Program-made: the position numbers and the translations under genes
NCBI RefSeq assembly: GCF_000208865.1
Contig: NC_018394.1
Location: 2,379,964 to 2,443,963, forward strand
Length of the DNA stretch: 64,000 nucleotides
Direction of reading: 5' to 3'
Source: Neospora caninum Liverpool
Lineage: Eukaryota > Apicomplexa > Conoidasida > Eucoccidiorida > Sarcocystidae
Part shown: piece after piece, positions 34,701-46,100 of the stretch
Position numbering within the stretch: the stretch's first letter is position 1
Layout of the letters: every line of letters begins with the position of its first letter
The notes under the pieces: model-generated
Database searches by the model: none
The model's input: only the letters and a program-made list of their open reading frames with translations
What the model was told of the DNA's origin: nothing

Positions 34701-36483
34701 GACGTCGGTGTCGTGCCTCACATTCCCGCTCGTAGCGCAGCATGCGAACGCCAGCATCGACGGTCGCCGCTGAGGAGTCACACGATGTACAACATTTGAT
34801 TTTCCTGTCGCTGCTTTGGCTGATGCAGTCGCAACTGCCTGAACTGGAATAGCAAGAGCTCGAGCTGCCGCGTCCACTGGAGTCTATCGCTTGAATTTTC
34901 TCTCTGTATTCGCGGTCGATTTCCCTGAGTCGATCAGCCACGTTCGTTGTCTGGGTGCCTTCCTGGTTGCCCAGATGCTCGTCGCCGCCTGACGTCTGCT
35001 CAGAGCGTAATCTGGCGAACCCGGTTGGACGCTCTCGAGTCCACCGGTGTATCGCTGCGTAGCCTGCTTCTCTAAGTGTGTCACCCGAGCACGAGTGTCT
35101 CGGGGAAACTCTGGAAGAGGGCTCTGAAGAGTGGGAAATTGTCCTGCCTCCCAGAGCAGGTCGAGGCCAGGCCGCGCGGGCCTCGCGGCTGACGTTGGGA
35201 GGAGGTACGCACGCAGTAGGCTTCGACTGCCGCTCCTCTCCACCCTCGCAAGGCGTGCGGCAACCCTCCTCTGGATCCTCTCCCTCGTCACAAGAGGCGA
35301 AGCAAGCGGAACAGTAACTTCCCGAGGGGTCGGTAGGCAATCTGCGTGGGGGCTCTGAGACGGAGCGACTGCCTGCTGGTATCGGAAGAGAACTGCTGAC
35401 TCTGCTGTGCGTACTGCGCCCGCACGAGCTGCAGCTGGATTGCGCGCTGGAGCAACGGGATACAGAGTTCCTGTGGAAAATCCTCTTGTGGGTGGAGCCT
35501 TTCGCCTCTTTCAGGGTGGATGGTTGAGCAGACGTGCTTCGCAAAGTCCCTGGGGAATCCGCCTTTTCTCGTTGAGGCCGCGATACCTCGGCAGAGGTCC
35601 GGCGGGGCGGATGAGAGCCAGTCCTTCCATTTTTGCTAGGGATCGAGCGCACCGTCCCTCGTTGCCTCGCGAAGTCGACAAGGCGACTAAGGAGACATGT
35701 GTCTCGCTTTTCCGGACGCGCTTGGAAGCGCTGGAGGGGCGTCGCAGGTGTAGGCCCCAGCAGTTGAGATGGCAGGCCTAATGTGGAACAGATTTGCCTG
35801 GACGAGACGAGATCCCGCGCGGCGAGACCCGCTTCCTGTTGCAAAACTGACGCGGAATACAAGAAGCCGTTTCCGCTTAGAAACTCTAGAAGAAGCGAAA
35901 GAGTTGCTTTCTGTCTGAGAGACGAGGCGGGACAGCGTCCGGCACGGAGACGTTCAAGGTCTGTCCGCGTCTTCTCGCGCGGCGAGTCCATTCTGCAGCG
36001 CGGATGATGCCGCTGTCCGGTTGGGGAACTGCGCCCCGCTGTCAAGCCGGCAGATCTGCCGCGAAGACGCGGGGTTTGACGGCCAGGAGAAACAGGGAGA
36101 GAGGAGGGACGCTGCGATGGGACTTTCTCTTCCTGTTCATCGGTGTTTGGCCAACGTGGCGGCACGGCTGGTGCCGCGCGACCAGAGTACACGACTCCAT
36201 GGTGAGTAGATTCCACTTGTTTTTTGACATGCCAGGCGCCACCATGCAAGCGTTCAATGATATAGGAGCGCAACTGGCAGCGAAGGTCATCTCCACTCTC
36301 CCTCAATATCCTTTCTATGGCTGCACGCTTTGCAGCGTCGCCTTCAGCTGTGCGAGCCTGCTGTTTTTCACCATCCTTCCTCGCGTTAATCGACGCGCGA
36401 ACCCTCCCAGACATTGATTCAACGGGCTCTTCAGAAACCTCCATTACCCTACAGAGGGCTGCGAACTTGGCAGGCGACCGCAA
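28750..36483 (-). CDS. OFD1: OFD1-like TOF-LisH coiled-coil protein (2,577 residues)
   Basis: One uninterrupted frame of 2,577 codons. The N-terminus has a helix ERILRESGDDLRCQLRSYII (residues about 57-76), then a disordered insertion, then a LisH motif, TLSLLLEFLSGNGFLYSASV (about 194-213) followed by LQQEAGL. Helix plus LisH is the TOF-LisH arrangement of the centriolar proteins OFD1 and FOP. A helix around LREIDREYREKIQAI follows, then about 385 residues of coiled coil (about 580-965; for example LRMKENEIEKKGFALRQEIS and NQKQLLLKMEEH). A long coiled coil after TOF-LisH fits OFD1 better than FOP. The last roughly 1,600 residues are disordered, rich in Ser, Pro and Arg, with an SP/RS-dense stretch coded at about 29760-29450. 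Human OFD1 is about 1,012 residues, so this is far longer. The start at 36483 is the first ATG; MEVSEEPVE at 36444 is an alternative. Expected site: centriole or basal body. Identity is by motif order, not alignment. Confidence 0.65.
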   Translation of the reverse strand: MRSPAKFAALCRVMEVSEEPVESMSGRVRASINARKDGEKQQARTAEGDAAKRAAIERILRESGDDLRCQLRSYIIERLHGGAWHVKKQVESTHHGVVYSGRAAPAVPPRWPNTDEQEEKVPSQRPSSLPVSPGRQTPRLRGRSAGLTAGRSSPTGQRHHPRCRMDSPREKTRTDLERLRAGRCPASSLRQKATLSLLLEFLSGNGFLYSASVLQQEAGLAARDLVSSRQICSTLGLPSQLLGPTPATPLQRFQARPEKRDTCLLSRLVDFARQRGTVRSIPSKNGRTGSHPPRRTSAEVSRPQREKADSPGTLRSTSAQPSTLKEAKGSTHKRIFHRNSVSRCSSAQSSCSSCGRSTHSRVSSSLPIPAGSRSVSEPPRRLPTDPSGSYCSACFASCDEGEDPEEGCRTPCEGGEERQSKPTACVPPPNVSREARAAWPRPALGGRTISHSSEPSSRVSPRHSCSGDTLREAGYAAIHRWTRERPTGFARLRSEQTSGGDEHLGNQEGTQTTNVADRLREIDREYREKIQAIDSSGRGSSSSCYSSSGSCDCISQSSDRKIKCCTSCDSSAATVDAGVRMLRYERECEARHRRQMEQEVSRIRTVELSALRLEESQKARQHLLTYKQELDRLHADRAARLKLQEEAAAERLRMKENEIEKKGFALRQEISAQLRATQQQQRDNKRQWEIEQQALALRAKALDAREARLSEKEGRRSQEEVLNQKQLLLKMEEHRRSVESEMQESVAQLKRDRLALEKDKEQIELARQRQSSLETQAKLQAAANEQMQTTVKQLEAAAESMRQENERLQAQLRLANEVAKRIKDQLGTSESELHCLKREKASLLEQLSTKNEAEQRYQRVHSRAMEELHGCLRDTRLASQDLERKTALLQDELSRLRAERDRAVAQARADAERETKERTQKLQKELTQERLLRADKEREVHKTQVELERLSSLKLQWQQKAQRLEGCCDASATCSERHRRLLASLSATLRATADIDDADEAGNAIASTRRKTLFERHQRPMDLFTSARLFGHGECQPAELPPGPFPDEKHWKARRPPSRGDGPRTTPPRCRSPEQSERGTETGVRSPAAIRRGCTPTQSRRDCPGEPQVGNLGGDTRESCSDLNGKFAESTLQCRVSGKASVQRTRPAVGSEPGTQRGSTEVRIEDLEQRVRKFLASLQNSDKQPLRGRRAESGRRSPDADSLPPQPIQAAGQPPRLGGTEPSQSPLVSVPQCTWPVEPPRSSCRGSAVSHPQPVLACVSASPRLSPRRSKEPQAPPAVGDCRGPSDGDARTGLLSGRSDPRFSRRLEGAPRIGSEREGSGSRRGELTDMRSRMRSNLNGTAAWTCSHTVPIANRARHSPQPTALSKILPGPPTSGAGPLETPEWKASFPFSQKSSGEITDSDISVMLANCSIGSQKIALGSPSRSGAVSAPPPAPSVDMEELGSPAPWRLTEHTGVRPSSRWPQNRPWTAMILARQQEEDQETPPNRWVVSGTRERRDQSRGDLNQSRRHGVVPVAVSGLRRTSPGGFGGERDDASHRVHVAGGSRRREEERFLADGCPGSGSGTSVVRSRPTIGPFCRRSGLLAAVSTEEDDDELEQGEVRNDGGGVGSEGRYLLIAGPDSLHEAASTPRESLAPPDALESGQSSWPSPEVRATSMDRSAFLERQGPALTAVASPVAPAPQHLDARAELATQTSLPQPFAVSPSFSGTPHDGRSVADAPADLRLSSRFGPVSGTSHFASLSEEPEEQTGDVVGKPVGRESSQGPALHLAVLPQNRGPVHLVSTAQDPTQAEVLRMRSSPGRLDIGEPSFTSGSSPSNAPVAYAELPVSPLAPTVSPADHRAGRRYLETLAVSPSLQPRPASGRREEDGKLFQRSEPASPYASSFAGAASPCADGNVHEGNSEPPHAGSAEHLGFACRRPARLGARQESAEGRAERSECRTFGPQTQVLGTRSPLHVTRSLSREPETFRAGKDTLSSFLPVASSPGFFGPPVTYMPEADARAARRPNASRFALRRGAGSLFSASPEVDCGTDTLLGVQLHALPSSSLGLDREAKSVPRDCRASSPSHGLSGASHCASRCRRLSPSGADRQPGTSQALLPVPTGNAPFLKRSVSGRPLHTHQQFSSVRRSASNLSSSATLSPGRDGIRRRQNGGRVETPHERYRSTPVAGDPRENLASSTQHVRSAENRCAEEEASRRLESSKHVSPTSARPPRSFPLSPSRSPRACTPVQVSAAARRSLSPARLSGGTTPRTLTRPSSRPVSRSLSPRPSSHPVPRSLSPAPARLLSPRTVSSSLSPRRPSHLPSLLPGPRSPSRPRSRVPSPRSPSRSAFPRLPPGESALSDVQGGAVSPSSLPSPSLRHAVRETHRGKSTERSPSSPRNHSQTVHPRRTELNPPAQWRLLELAPEPLPLHYPTGTAARALAAYSRPGTTCSVCSPLSRSRPNSPPSPWTAHQRPDPSGEYGRRSEHGKAEFHSSGPGRPGAAGLASSQVDSPTPGSLTASGSRGQLEGSPDPTGSYIMSQSPPAVSLAPGVLGPVSEEHSIIQPLVLDDTVAELSIPLAISYTVAAEMADRPDR

Positions 36484-39400
36484 TGTTGCCAGTTCGCAGG
36501 GGGGATTCCATGCAGAGAAAGCGGTCTACAGAGCCTCTCATGGTCGACCGTTGTGTGTCGGGACCGTCTGCAGCGTGGTCAGCAAATAGATGGGTTGTGA
36601 GACGTAAGCGAGACAACGCGTCGCTACTACCCTACCCCTATCTGAGTGTGCTTCCCCCGTTCAAAATATCGCTGGAATTCATACAGGGACGTTGGGAGAT
36701 TTTTAAGAGGCGCAGTGGACGACGACCGTTTGTCGTCGACCAGTGCGTTCACCACGCTGCGACGGAACGGCAGATGACTTGGGCAAGTCTTTCGAATGTT
36801 CTGCGATCAATAGAACGGTGTTTGCGGTAATGCACGAGAAATCGGGGGTCGTCTGCTCAGCGTCGGAAACAAGCAATCGACAAAGAGGGGGATCCGATTG
36901 GGGCACCTTTTCAACGTGGATTTAGCAAGAATCGTTTCCCCGAAAAAGAGCCCCGTACACTGTTGAGCCCCACAGTTCGTTCATGCAAAACGTCCAGAAG
37001 TTTCAAGCGATCGTGGTCTTGACACTATGGGAGAGAAACCGGCGCCGGTAAAACATTCTTTCTTGTACCGGCCACCCCCAAAACCCAACGCTCTCACATT
37101 CGAAGCGACTGCTGTAGGCGGCACGTCTGTGGGAATAAACTGGTGACACTTTATTCTGAACCCCACTGGAGATTGAGGTCACCTGGTAATCTGCGCCCGT
37201 GCCAGTCGGTAAAACACACATGTTTGACGGTTATCATTTGAAGAACTTTTCAAGAGTGCTCAGAGTGGCGGCGATCCGGCTGAAAACGGTAGTCGATATA
37301 TGAAAACGACAGGATTCTCGCCGGAATAAATGCCGACGCAACTCCAGAGTCAGCAGTCTTGCAGCCATTTTTACAGAACAGGCCAACCGCAAAGACCTGC
37401 ACTACTGCAAATGAAGAATGCTAGAGACCGCATAAGATAAGCGCGTTGATGAGACTCTGGTCATGCTGAAGTATTCATACTTCAAATATAAGCATTTCTC
37501 CCCTACAAAACCTTAATCCAGCTGCATCTGACCTAGCCTACAGAACAAATTCTGCTCTGACTTCAAGCAAACAACTGCTAACAAGCGTTGGTGATGGGAC
37601 CGGTTTGGCCACGTTGTCTTCCGCGCTCTCCAGATTGAACAAAATTTGGCGTTTTTACTTGCTGTTCGATAGTTGGCTTTCATTATTGTGGCTGCGCTCC
37701 GCTATGAAACCCAACTCTAGAATTTCTGCAGGGTGGGGCTTCGTACAACAGTTCCAATCGTCCGTCTGCGTCGTTGTCTGAGCTGCCGAAAGGCTATCTT
37801 GCACGCAAAACCTTTTCCGTTTCTTTTGCCTAGCTTTATACATGATTGATGCAACCCTGAAGGCTGATATTCAGCGCACATGGTTGCGATTCGCCGTGTA
37901 CCCCACGCTGAGCTCGACCTGAATTTTTGATTCTATGGACCTACGCGCTGTGGAGGGGACCGGGGCAGTGGGCAAGGATAACGTGCAATTAATGCTGACC
38001 TTGAATTCATTTGTACTCCGAAGCATCTATCTTTACGGCATCGTGCGGGCGCAGGTTCACAGATTCCGCCGCAGGAGCAACGCTGCGGTATGTCAGCACA
38101 AAATTCTCCGCTTGGAATATAGACTGCTTCGTTTCTCACAGTCAGCCACGTCTCCCGAGTGACACAGAGGCTGAGTGCTTCCTCCCTGTAACCCTGAAAC
38201 GACCCCAAGCGTCACACGCCCATCCGTTTGCGTGTCTACGAAGTAATGCGCACGTAAACCTAATAAGCATACATTTATATTCATTCTCATGGCTGTGTTT
38301 GCTCTGCCCGTCCCTCTATGGGCTCACGTTCATGCAGCCTTCGTAAACAAATACATAAATAGGAAAAGTGTACCACGGGTTGCCTCGCATACTGCCACGG
38401 AACACCGAGTCTCGATGTGGAGCAGCATGACTCATTGGCGTAAACCTTGTTGGGGCGGAGGATGGAGTCAGAAACAGACATCTGAGTATTGATATGGAAT
38501 CAGAGATAATCTTTATGAGCATACTTTCACCACAGGCATGGAGGGGACTCTACGCCGGATGAAACGATGATACTGAACTGTTGTTGGGCGCAACAACTCA
38601 AGTACGGTATGCTGCAGTCACCGTGCCAAGAACGCTAGAATACGATAAGCTGTGCGTTCGTTCGTATCGCGTTCTCGCCACAGGTGCCCGGTGAGAAGAG
38701 TGGGGTCACGCAACGTTCCTCGGTGGACACCTGCCTCCAGAGGTACGCGGGTTTGCTCTCGCCTGGCCACCGGCTGCCGCCAGCTGTGAAACGACCCGCT
38801 TTTTGGAATGAAAACCAAATACCCGATAGCCGGCAGGATTTGTAGGTGTCTGTACACTCAAGGCCGCAGAAAGACCTGGACCTTGCTGTGTTTGTGATCT
38901 TCTCCGCCTCAACTGAGAGGGGAAAATATGTCTATTTAGCGGCCACCTATTTCTGCTCGCCTTCGCGGCGCCGGCCGGAGTGCCAAACGCCCTCCTGTCC
39001 CCGACAGCCGCATGCTCTCTAAATAGAGCCGCTACGAGCCGCAGCTGCGTTTGCGGAGACTTGACCCATTCGTGTATCTGCTTTCGCCACTCAGGATCTT
39101 CTCCAAGAGGGCTTTTCGTCGTGGAAGAAGATCAAAGTTTGCCGAGACCAGGAGTATGCTCGCCTTGTCGCCTGGGCCATTTTACACTTCACAGCTCGCT
39201 GCACAGTTCTGCATGCAGGACAGGGGCAGACCCGTCACTTTTCTCGGGTGGCTCTGTCGTCTTTCTCGTTCACAAAATTTGTGGCACTTTGCGCACCAGC
39301 CATCTCTCGTTCGAGAAAACGGTTTCCTTTTTTCGTCCGTCTCGTCGTGGCCGTTCCCTTTCATCCATTTCCAGTCTCAAAGGCGAGGGGCGGGGGCCGC

Positions 39401-42400
39401 AAGCACCGCCTTGCCGCGTACTCTCCTTGTCCGCAGAAGCATTTTTTCCCTGTAAACGACACTTTCTTCGCTCATCTACGGCATGTGAATTTTCACTCTA
39501 TGGGCACGTCGTGTAGGTTTAGAGATTGAGTGATTCGTGCACAACTTTATGCAGCAGCGAATTGGAACGACGGCGGCGTTGATGCCCCAGCACGGTTTTT
39601 CCCGCCGGCGGCATGTGAAGAGACTCCGAGCTTGAAAACGCCGAGGTTTTGGCCGATCATTCAGTCAAAAATCTTGGAAGACGGCTCGTGCACCCGCCCA
39701 TATTTGCAGACTCGTGGTGAAAGAGGAAGGCAAAGCGACTGAATTGCCGCGCTGAGAGGGTACTTTGCGCGACCGTCGAAGAAACTCCTGCAGAACACAG
39801 CCACTGTTGCGGGGCAGATCATGCGTTCGTCCCCAACGTTCCCCCGCACTACGACAGAGTTCTTACAGAAATCAGGTGAATCTACCACTAGCAGCAATGC
39901 GTTATTACCACCATCGCAATATCGACTGCGGACACTGAGGGCCGATTCCGCGTATCTGATACGGCAGGCTGCGGTGATCGAATCGGCCCGCCCGCCTTGC
40001 GGCTTAAAAAACAACTGGAGCGTCTCCTCTCAGGCGACCTGTGTCTCATCACCACACCGAAGAAGAACAGACTCTTACAGGGACATTTTCCAGGAAGGTA
40101 TTTCGCGCAAGCGAGGTGAAGCCGTTCTGCGTCGTCCCCTCGTTCCGATGCTCTAAAGCTCTGTTTCGAGCTCTCACAGATTACGGCACATTCCTGAGAC
40201 AACGGTGACGGTACTCGCATCCACTGGATGACCGTGTGCTCTGAAAGCCAGATCCTGACCACCCGTTCCCCTTTCTTCCTCGGATCTGCGAAGTCCACGT
40301 CCTGCAGAGGGAGGAACTGTCAGGCGCTCGTGCGTTCTGGTTTCACCGTTCACAACGGTCCCGTTCGATCTCCTGCTAAAGAGGTGATACGTCCGCGGTT
40401 CCGTGGGGATTTCGCGCAGTTCCAGTGCTAGCTCAAGTAAGAGGGCTGTGCCTATTGCCCCCCAACTTACTGCCTCGCCCTGGGAAATGAATGTGCTGCC
40501 GATGCGTGAGAGGTGCGTGTCGCGAGATGTCGCGTGCTCGTTTCCCTAACTCCCCGTTGTTTTGAATGCTCCTTGTTCGGTTGTATGTACACCTGACCCG
40601 TGGACTAGGGGACATGTGCTTTCATCTTCCGTCTGATCGTTTATCTGGCGGCGTTTCATGATTCGTATACACCTGTCCTTGGGACATCTCGTCCGGCGAT
40701 TGTCTTTGTCTTTCTTACCGATTCCGGGTTGCATCTTTCCTGGCAAGTGCACCGAACGCTAGACTCAGTCGTCCCGTGGCGCGTCGCCAGAAACAGTGTG
40801 TTTCTGTTCAGAAGAAAACGTAAGAGTCGTACAGTCTGGCCGGCCGTCCACTTCAAACGTGAACTGATGGCTTTTCCCTCCCGTGCCATTTCCCCTTTTT
40901 TACCTCTGTTCAGTTTCTTTGTTCACGCACAAACTATACTCTTACAGAGTCGGTAAATGACGTCGTATGATCCCCTTCTCCTCCGAAACGGTTTTTCTTG
41001 TTCGTCTGGAACCGTCTTTCGCCAAACTCGTCTCTCTGGCCTGCCAGGCAGTGATCCATGTTGCGTGCCTGTATTCCAACTGTAGAGGCATCGCATGTTG
41101 AAGGGGTATTGGCGTACTTTGGACTTTTTTTCTCTTCGTTGCTTCTGGGGTGGAAGCAAGGCGGCTAAATGACTGGGACGGCCAGTGAAGACCTGATAAC
41201 CGCGGAATCTCGTTCTTTCTGTGTCTCCGACTGTTTCCCTTGAATCTTTCTGGCGATTTTCTACACAGAGCGAGCGCCTGTGCTCTTTGTCTCCTCGCGT
41301 AATCAGCTAGAGTCTTGTCACTTCCCGGTTTTCTTGTGCATCACCTGGCGCTCTGCTGAGGGAAGTTGTCTCTCTTCACTCCTTGTTTGGTCGTCTGCCG
41401 TCTGGTTATCTCTCGTTTCCGCTTGCCGCTGGTCTCTCTTGGTCATTCGTCTGTTCATCTCAACGGGGCATCCTCCGGGGGACTGTCTCTCTGAAAAGTG
41501 AAGCTCGACTGGGGCCCGCTACCGGTGAATCCTGCAATCTTCGCCTCGCGTTTCGGCCATTCTAAGGGTGCATGCGCGTCTTTGCGCGGAACTTTCGAGG
41601 GGTTGTCCAGCGTCGCGCCTCGCAGTGACAATCGAAAAGGTGCGCGCAGCGGGAGAAAGAGACACAGACACAGAGGAGGAGTCCAGGCATACGGGAGATA
41701 TGCACTGTGAGAGGTAAGTCTTTCCGTCGAGAACGCCTTGCAGGAGAGGAGACCATTCAGGCAAGGCATACGCAGGAACTCCTTTACAGGGTGAGACATA
41801 CGTGCAGGTGGCTACAGGGCTGCGCCGCTGACGAGCAACCCCCTTTGTCCGAGGCTCTGGAGCCAGGGAGGAGGAAGACGGGGCGGACAACGCATGCTTC
41901 CACCAAGGTTTGTTTTTGACAAGGACAAAGAGAGCGGCGTCTCTGAAAGGCGATCGAAGCTGCGCGAGGCGACGAGAATGCTGTCGGGGCAGGTATCCCC
42001 TCCGAAATACTTTTCGTTTCTCCTTGCCCTGTTTCTCACGTGTCCTCTCTCGCCTCTGCGTCACATCCACTAGGACCCACTCCAGCTGCCGCGCTCACCA
42101 CGCCGCTGCGCCATCGCACGTCTCCTCACCATCTGCACGCTCCGCTGTTGCGCCGTTTTGCTTCCGCCTCCCTTGTGACGTGGCGACACGTCCAAAATCA
42201 CACAAGGGAGAGAGTGCGCAAAGTGGGCACTTGCCGGCGCAGGCCTGTCGCAGCTTCTGTGCGTCGACCTGCGAGGAAACCCTCCGTGGAACACGAGGGC
42301 GTGGTCCTCGCTCTCTCTCTCTCTCGCGAAAAACGTGGATTCTGAGGCGCTCTGCGCTCTGAATAGGACGCGTGTCCTCTCTGCGTTCGAAAGAATCACG

Positions 42401-43199
42401 AGGAGAAAGCGTGGAATCGACCCGACAGGAAGAACGCGGCTGCTCGTCCTCGACCCCGCGGCTTCCTTCTCGACGAGGAGACTTTTTCAGCTGTACCGAC
42501 ACGCACACACACACTACCGCCGAAACAGCGGCAGATTTTGCAGCGTCGCATGCACGGACCCAACCGAGCTTCCCGGCGCAGGGGTGACGACTCACGTTTC
42601 TGCAGGAAGGCGGACCGGCCACGCGGCGAGCCTCGTGGAGCGAGCGTGAAAAGGTGATTCGCCGCTTTGCGAGGTGCTCCGCCACTCCCAGTCCGAGACG
42701 CGTGCGACCCGACTTCTGGTCGGCGGGCGCGCGTCAGCCTCGCGCGATTCGTCTCCACGCCCCTTCTGCGCGCGACCTTGCCGCTGTCGGGCGGATCGAA
42801 TGTCCGCTCCCTCTGTCCGCCTCGTGTGGGGTGTCTCGGCTCGCTTCCTCGCTCGCTGCTTCCTCTGCCCTGGCTCCGTCTCTGTCCTCCTCGGATTCGC
42901 CTGCTTTCTTCGCGTTCCTTTTCTCTGACCTGCTCTCAACCTCCCGCGCTCTCCTTGTGCGGGGCGACGCGTCTGTTATTCGCGTCCCTGCGGTCCTCTG
43001 GCGGGGACCGCGTGTCCGTGGGTTGTCCGGCGAACGGCAGCCGCGCCGCGAAGGCGTCAGTCCGCAGACGGCGCCGACTGGATTTGGTTTCTCCGACTCG
43101 CTCGCGGTCCACGCGCTTTGCTCGACGGACGCGCCACCGTGTCGTCTCCGCTTCTCCTCTCTTTCCAGGGCTGTTGTCTCTGCAGGTGTCTCCGTATAT
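36484..43199. other. 6.7 kb gene-poor block between divergent genes
   Basis: Flanked by the starts of the minus-strand OFD1-like gene and the plus-strand SAC3/GANP gene, so it must contain both promoters and 5' UTRs. Frames of up to 178 codons occur (for example 38980-39516, plus) but none shows a domain, helix periodicity or splice-bounded homology. The stretch 36900-38600 is markedly more AT-rich than the rest. The frame upstream of 43200 is open from 42654 but is Arg/Ser/Cys-rich and looks like 5' UTR. Confidence 0.5.
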
Positions 43200-46100
43200 A
43201 TGGCGGGTGTGGGGCCTGGTGTGATGCCCGGGGGCTTTGCGGGCCTCTGGAGCCCCCAGGGCGCGGGCGCGCCTGCAAACACCACTGCCGCTTTGGGGAA
43301 CGCGATGGCGAATCAGCCTGCGGGGTCGAGTGCAGGGGTGATCGGACCTGCCGTGGATCAGGCTGCCCAGGGGCCAGCCGGCGCGCTTTTCAACTCAGCC
43401 GGCGGAATGTACATGGACATGGACACCTATCTCGCGTATGCGTACCAGCAGTACACGAACCACTACTATGGCATTGCGCGGCAAACGGCGCCTCCGGAGA
43501 TCGCGATGCAGCAGGCACGGGAGTGCGTCGAGAAGTTGAAGGCCAGCGGTTTCTTTGATTTGGTGAAGACCCGGTATCAGGCGACGCTCGCTGCGGCCGC
43601 GACCGGTGTGAGTCCACAGGGAACCCCCGCGCCTGCCCCCATGCCGGATTCGACGGCGGCTCCCAGTGCCGCGGCCCCTCTCCCGCCATCGAGTCAGGCA
43701 CCGCAAGGAAGTCACCAGCAGAGGGGATCTCAAGGGCGCGTCGCGTTTTCCCTCAAGTTGAAGACGCGTGGCGGCCCCGAAGGACACGCCGCTGCGCCTC
43801 CGGCTTCGGCGGCGTCGGTCCCGTCCACTGCGAGTTCAGGGAGCGCGTCGACGACGACTTCAGGCGGTCCAGGCCTCAACGCAGCGGCGGTCTCTCCGGT
43901 CCCCGGAGTCCCCGGCCCGGCACCGCCAGGCGCGTGTCCGCCGACTGTCGGAGGCGTCGCCGACGCTTCGGGGCCTGGAGCCGGAGCGCCTTGGCCAGGC
44001 GCGGCGATTCCCACGTCTTCGCTGCCGAGCTACGGCGCGTACTACCAGCAAATGGTGCAGGCGCAGCAACAGGCGTATCTCCACATGTACCAGCAAGGAC
44101 AGATGCAGCCGGCGATGCCCTCAGTTCAGCTTCCGTCCCAACCGTCCCCGTACGCCTCAGGCAACCCAAGCATGTCCAACATGTACAATGCGCCTCCGAT
44201 GTACCCAGGCGGTCCCGTGACGAGCTCGCCGCCGCCTCCGCCGCCTCCGCTTCCTGCAGGCACTGTCTCGTCGTTTTCGGGCGGAGGCGGCGGGCCTGGC
44301 CCTGGCGGGCATGCGCGAATTGAGAGCGCCGTAGAAGCTGCTGCGAAGGCTGCAGCGGCCGCCGTCGAAGCGAAGCATCGCAGCGGCCAGGGACAGCCTG
44401 CGGGCGCCGGCGCCTTCGACATTGCGAGTGCGCGCGACCAGGCTCTGAAGCGCGCAGCCGAGATCACCAAGGACATCGAGGAACGGCGGAAGCAACAGCT
44501 CTTGTCGACCCAGGCGTTCTCCCTCTGGCTGCAAAAGGTCCACTCCACTCACTTGATGGTGAGCCGTTGAGGCGACTCCAGAGCAACTGGCCTGGGCCTT
44601 CTTTCTGAGCCTGGGGCTTCGCTGGGGGGATTTAAACGGTGCAGGCACAAGGCGGACGAAGGCGCCTTGGCGGAAGTTCCTCGGAGTTGCTGTCCCCTTG
44701 TTTCTCCAGTTCGGGCGGAGCAACCGAGACCGTCAGAGAGCGCGGCCAAGTGTCTCTTCCCAGGTTAAAAAGGTCTGGGGGCTCGTAACCAGAGGGGCCA
44801 TGCATCTGGATGTTCTCTGCAAATCGGGAAGGGAGCGCGGTTCTCGACGGACCCATGCAGGGGGTAACCGACCCGGCGAAACCCGAATTCGCAGACGTTC
44901 CGCAGGCTGCCGCGCGTCCTTCTCAGTGTCTCCGCGGCTTTTTTCGCTTGTCGCCTGTGCGCGGGAAGCGCCTCTTTGGCTCTTGGAAAAAAAATGAAGG
45001 CGGAAATGTGTGCTGCGTGTGACCGTGGTCGTGTCCTCAGGGCGACAAAGGCCTCGAGTGGCGGCGGACGGTCAATCTCTTCAGTCAAAAAATGACAAAC
45101 GACTACCGGTGAGAGCGCATGCGGGTCTGTCTGTGTTGAGCACCTAGAGAGCGCCACACACGGATGGGCAGACAGCAGCCAAGCCTCGCTGTTTTCAGTT
45201 GCTCGGCGCCGCACCTTCTTTTCGGAATTGTGCGTTTTCTCTCGCACTGCAGACTGGGCCTCCTCGGCGGCAGAGACTGGGCCACGCATCCCGTCCCGTC
45301 CGAGGACGAGATTCAGAGTGAGGTGGTGAAACTCAATTTCCAGATGAGCAGCCACGAGCGTTCCGGGAAACCGAGTCTCGGCAGTGACCGAGGCACTTCG
45401 ATGACTGCCGGTAAGAGCCTGGCTGCGCAAAACTCTCGGGTTTTTCAAGCGCCGCAAAGGCCAGCGCCAGTCTGCATGCACACGCGAGAGAGGGGACGCG
45501 CGGCGTGCGTTCGCATGTGAAGACGTCGACACCACAGAGCGTCGTGTGCTGTGCCATTTAGGCCTGGAGCGCTTTCGTCGAGAGAATCGCGTTGCCGATT
45601 TGCAGCGATAAAGTATGTGTGTGTCACTCTTATTCGCTTCCGAGACCCGCCACATGCGCGTCGGCGCTCTGACTCCGCTCGCTTTTCCGTTTCCCCGCTG
45701 CCTTTTCGCGCGGTTCCCCACGCAGATCCGTACGCATCGGGCACCGGCGGAGGCTCGGGGCGACATACCCGGCGCGACTCTGAGGGCGTCCGAGACAGCC
45801 GCAGTCGGAGTCGGAGCCCGGTCTACGGCGCCTCGAGTTTTCGGCACGGGCGAAACGAACGAAACGCGTACCGCCACCGCCAGAGCCAGCTGAGCCCCTC
45901 GAACGGCCGGAGAGATCGAGACGACCGACCGGACGACGCGCGAAGTCTCTCTGAGGTGGACGGTCGCGGGAGAAAAGGCGACGAGGACTACATCTCGCTC
46001 ACCGACAAGTGGGACCGGGGTCTAGGGTAGGCGCAGGGTGGGAAGAACGCGCTTCAGCGACAGCGGACGGGACGAAGAGTGACGAGAACGGAGAACGATG

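Noticed and set aside
38980..39516. 178-codon plus-strand frame
   Set aside because: Ser/Cys/Arg-rich and without family features; overlapping frames in the same place are equally open.
42654..43199. In-frame upstream extension of the SAC3/GANP exon 1
   Set aside because: The extra 182 codons are Arg/Ser/Cys-rich, unlike the Gly/Pro/Gln-rich N-terminus of the family, and end at a natural ATG at 43200; probably 5' UTR.
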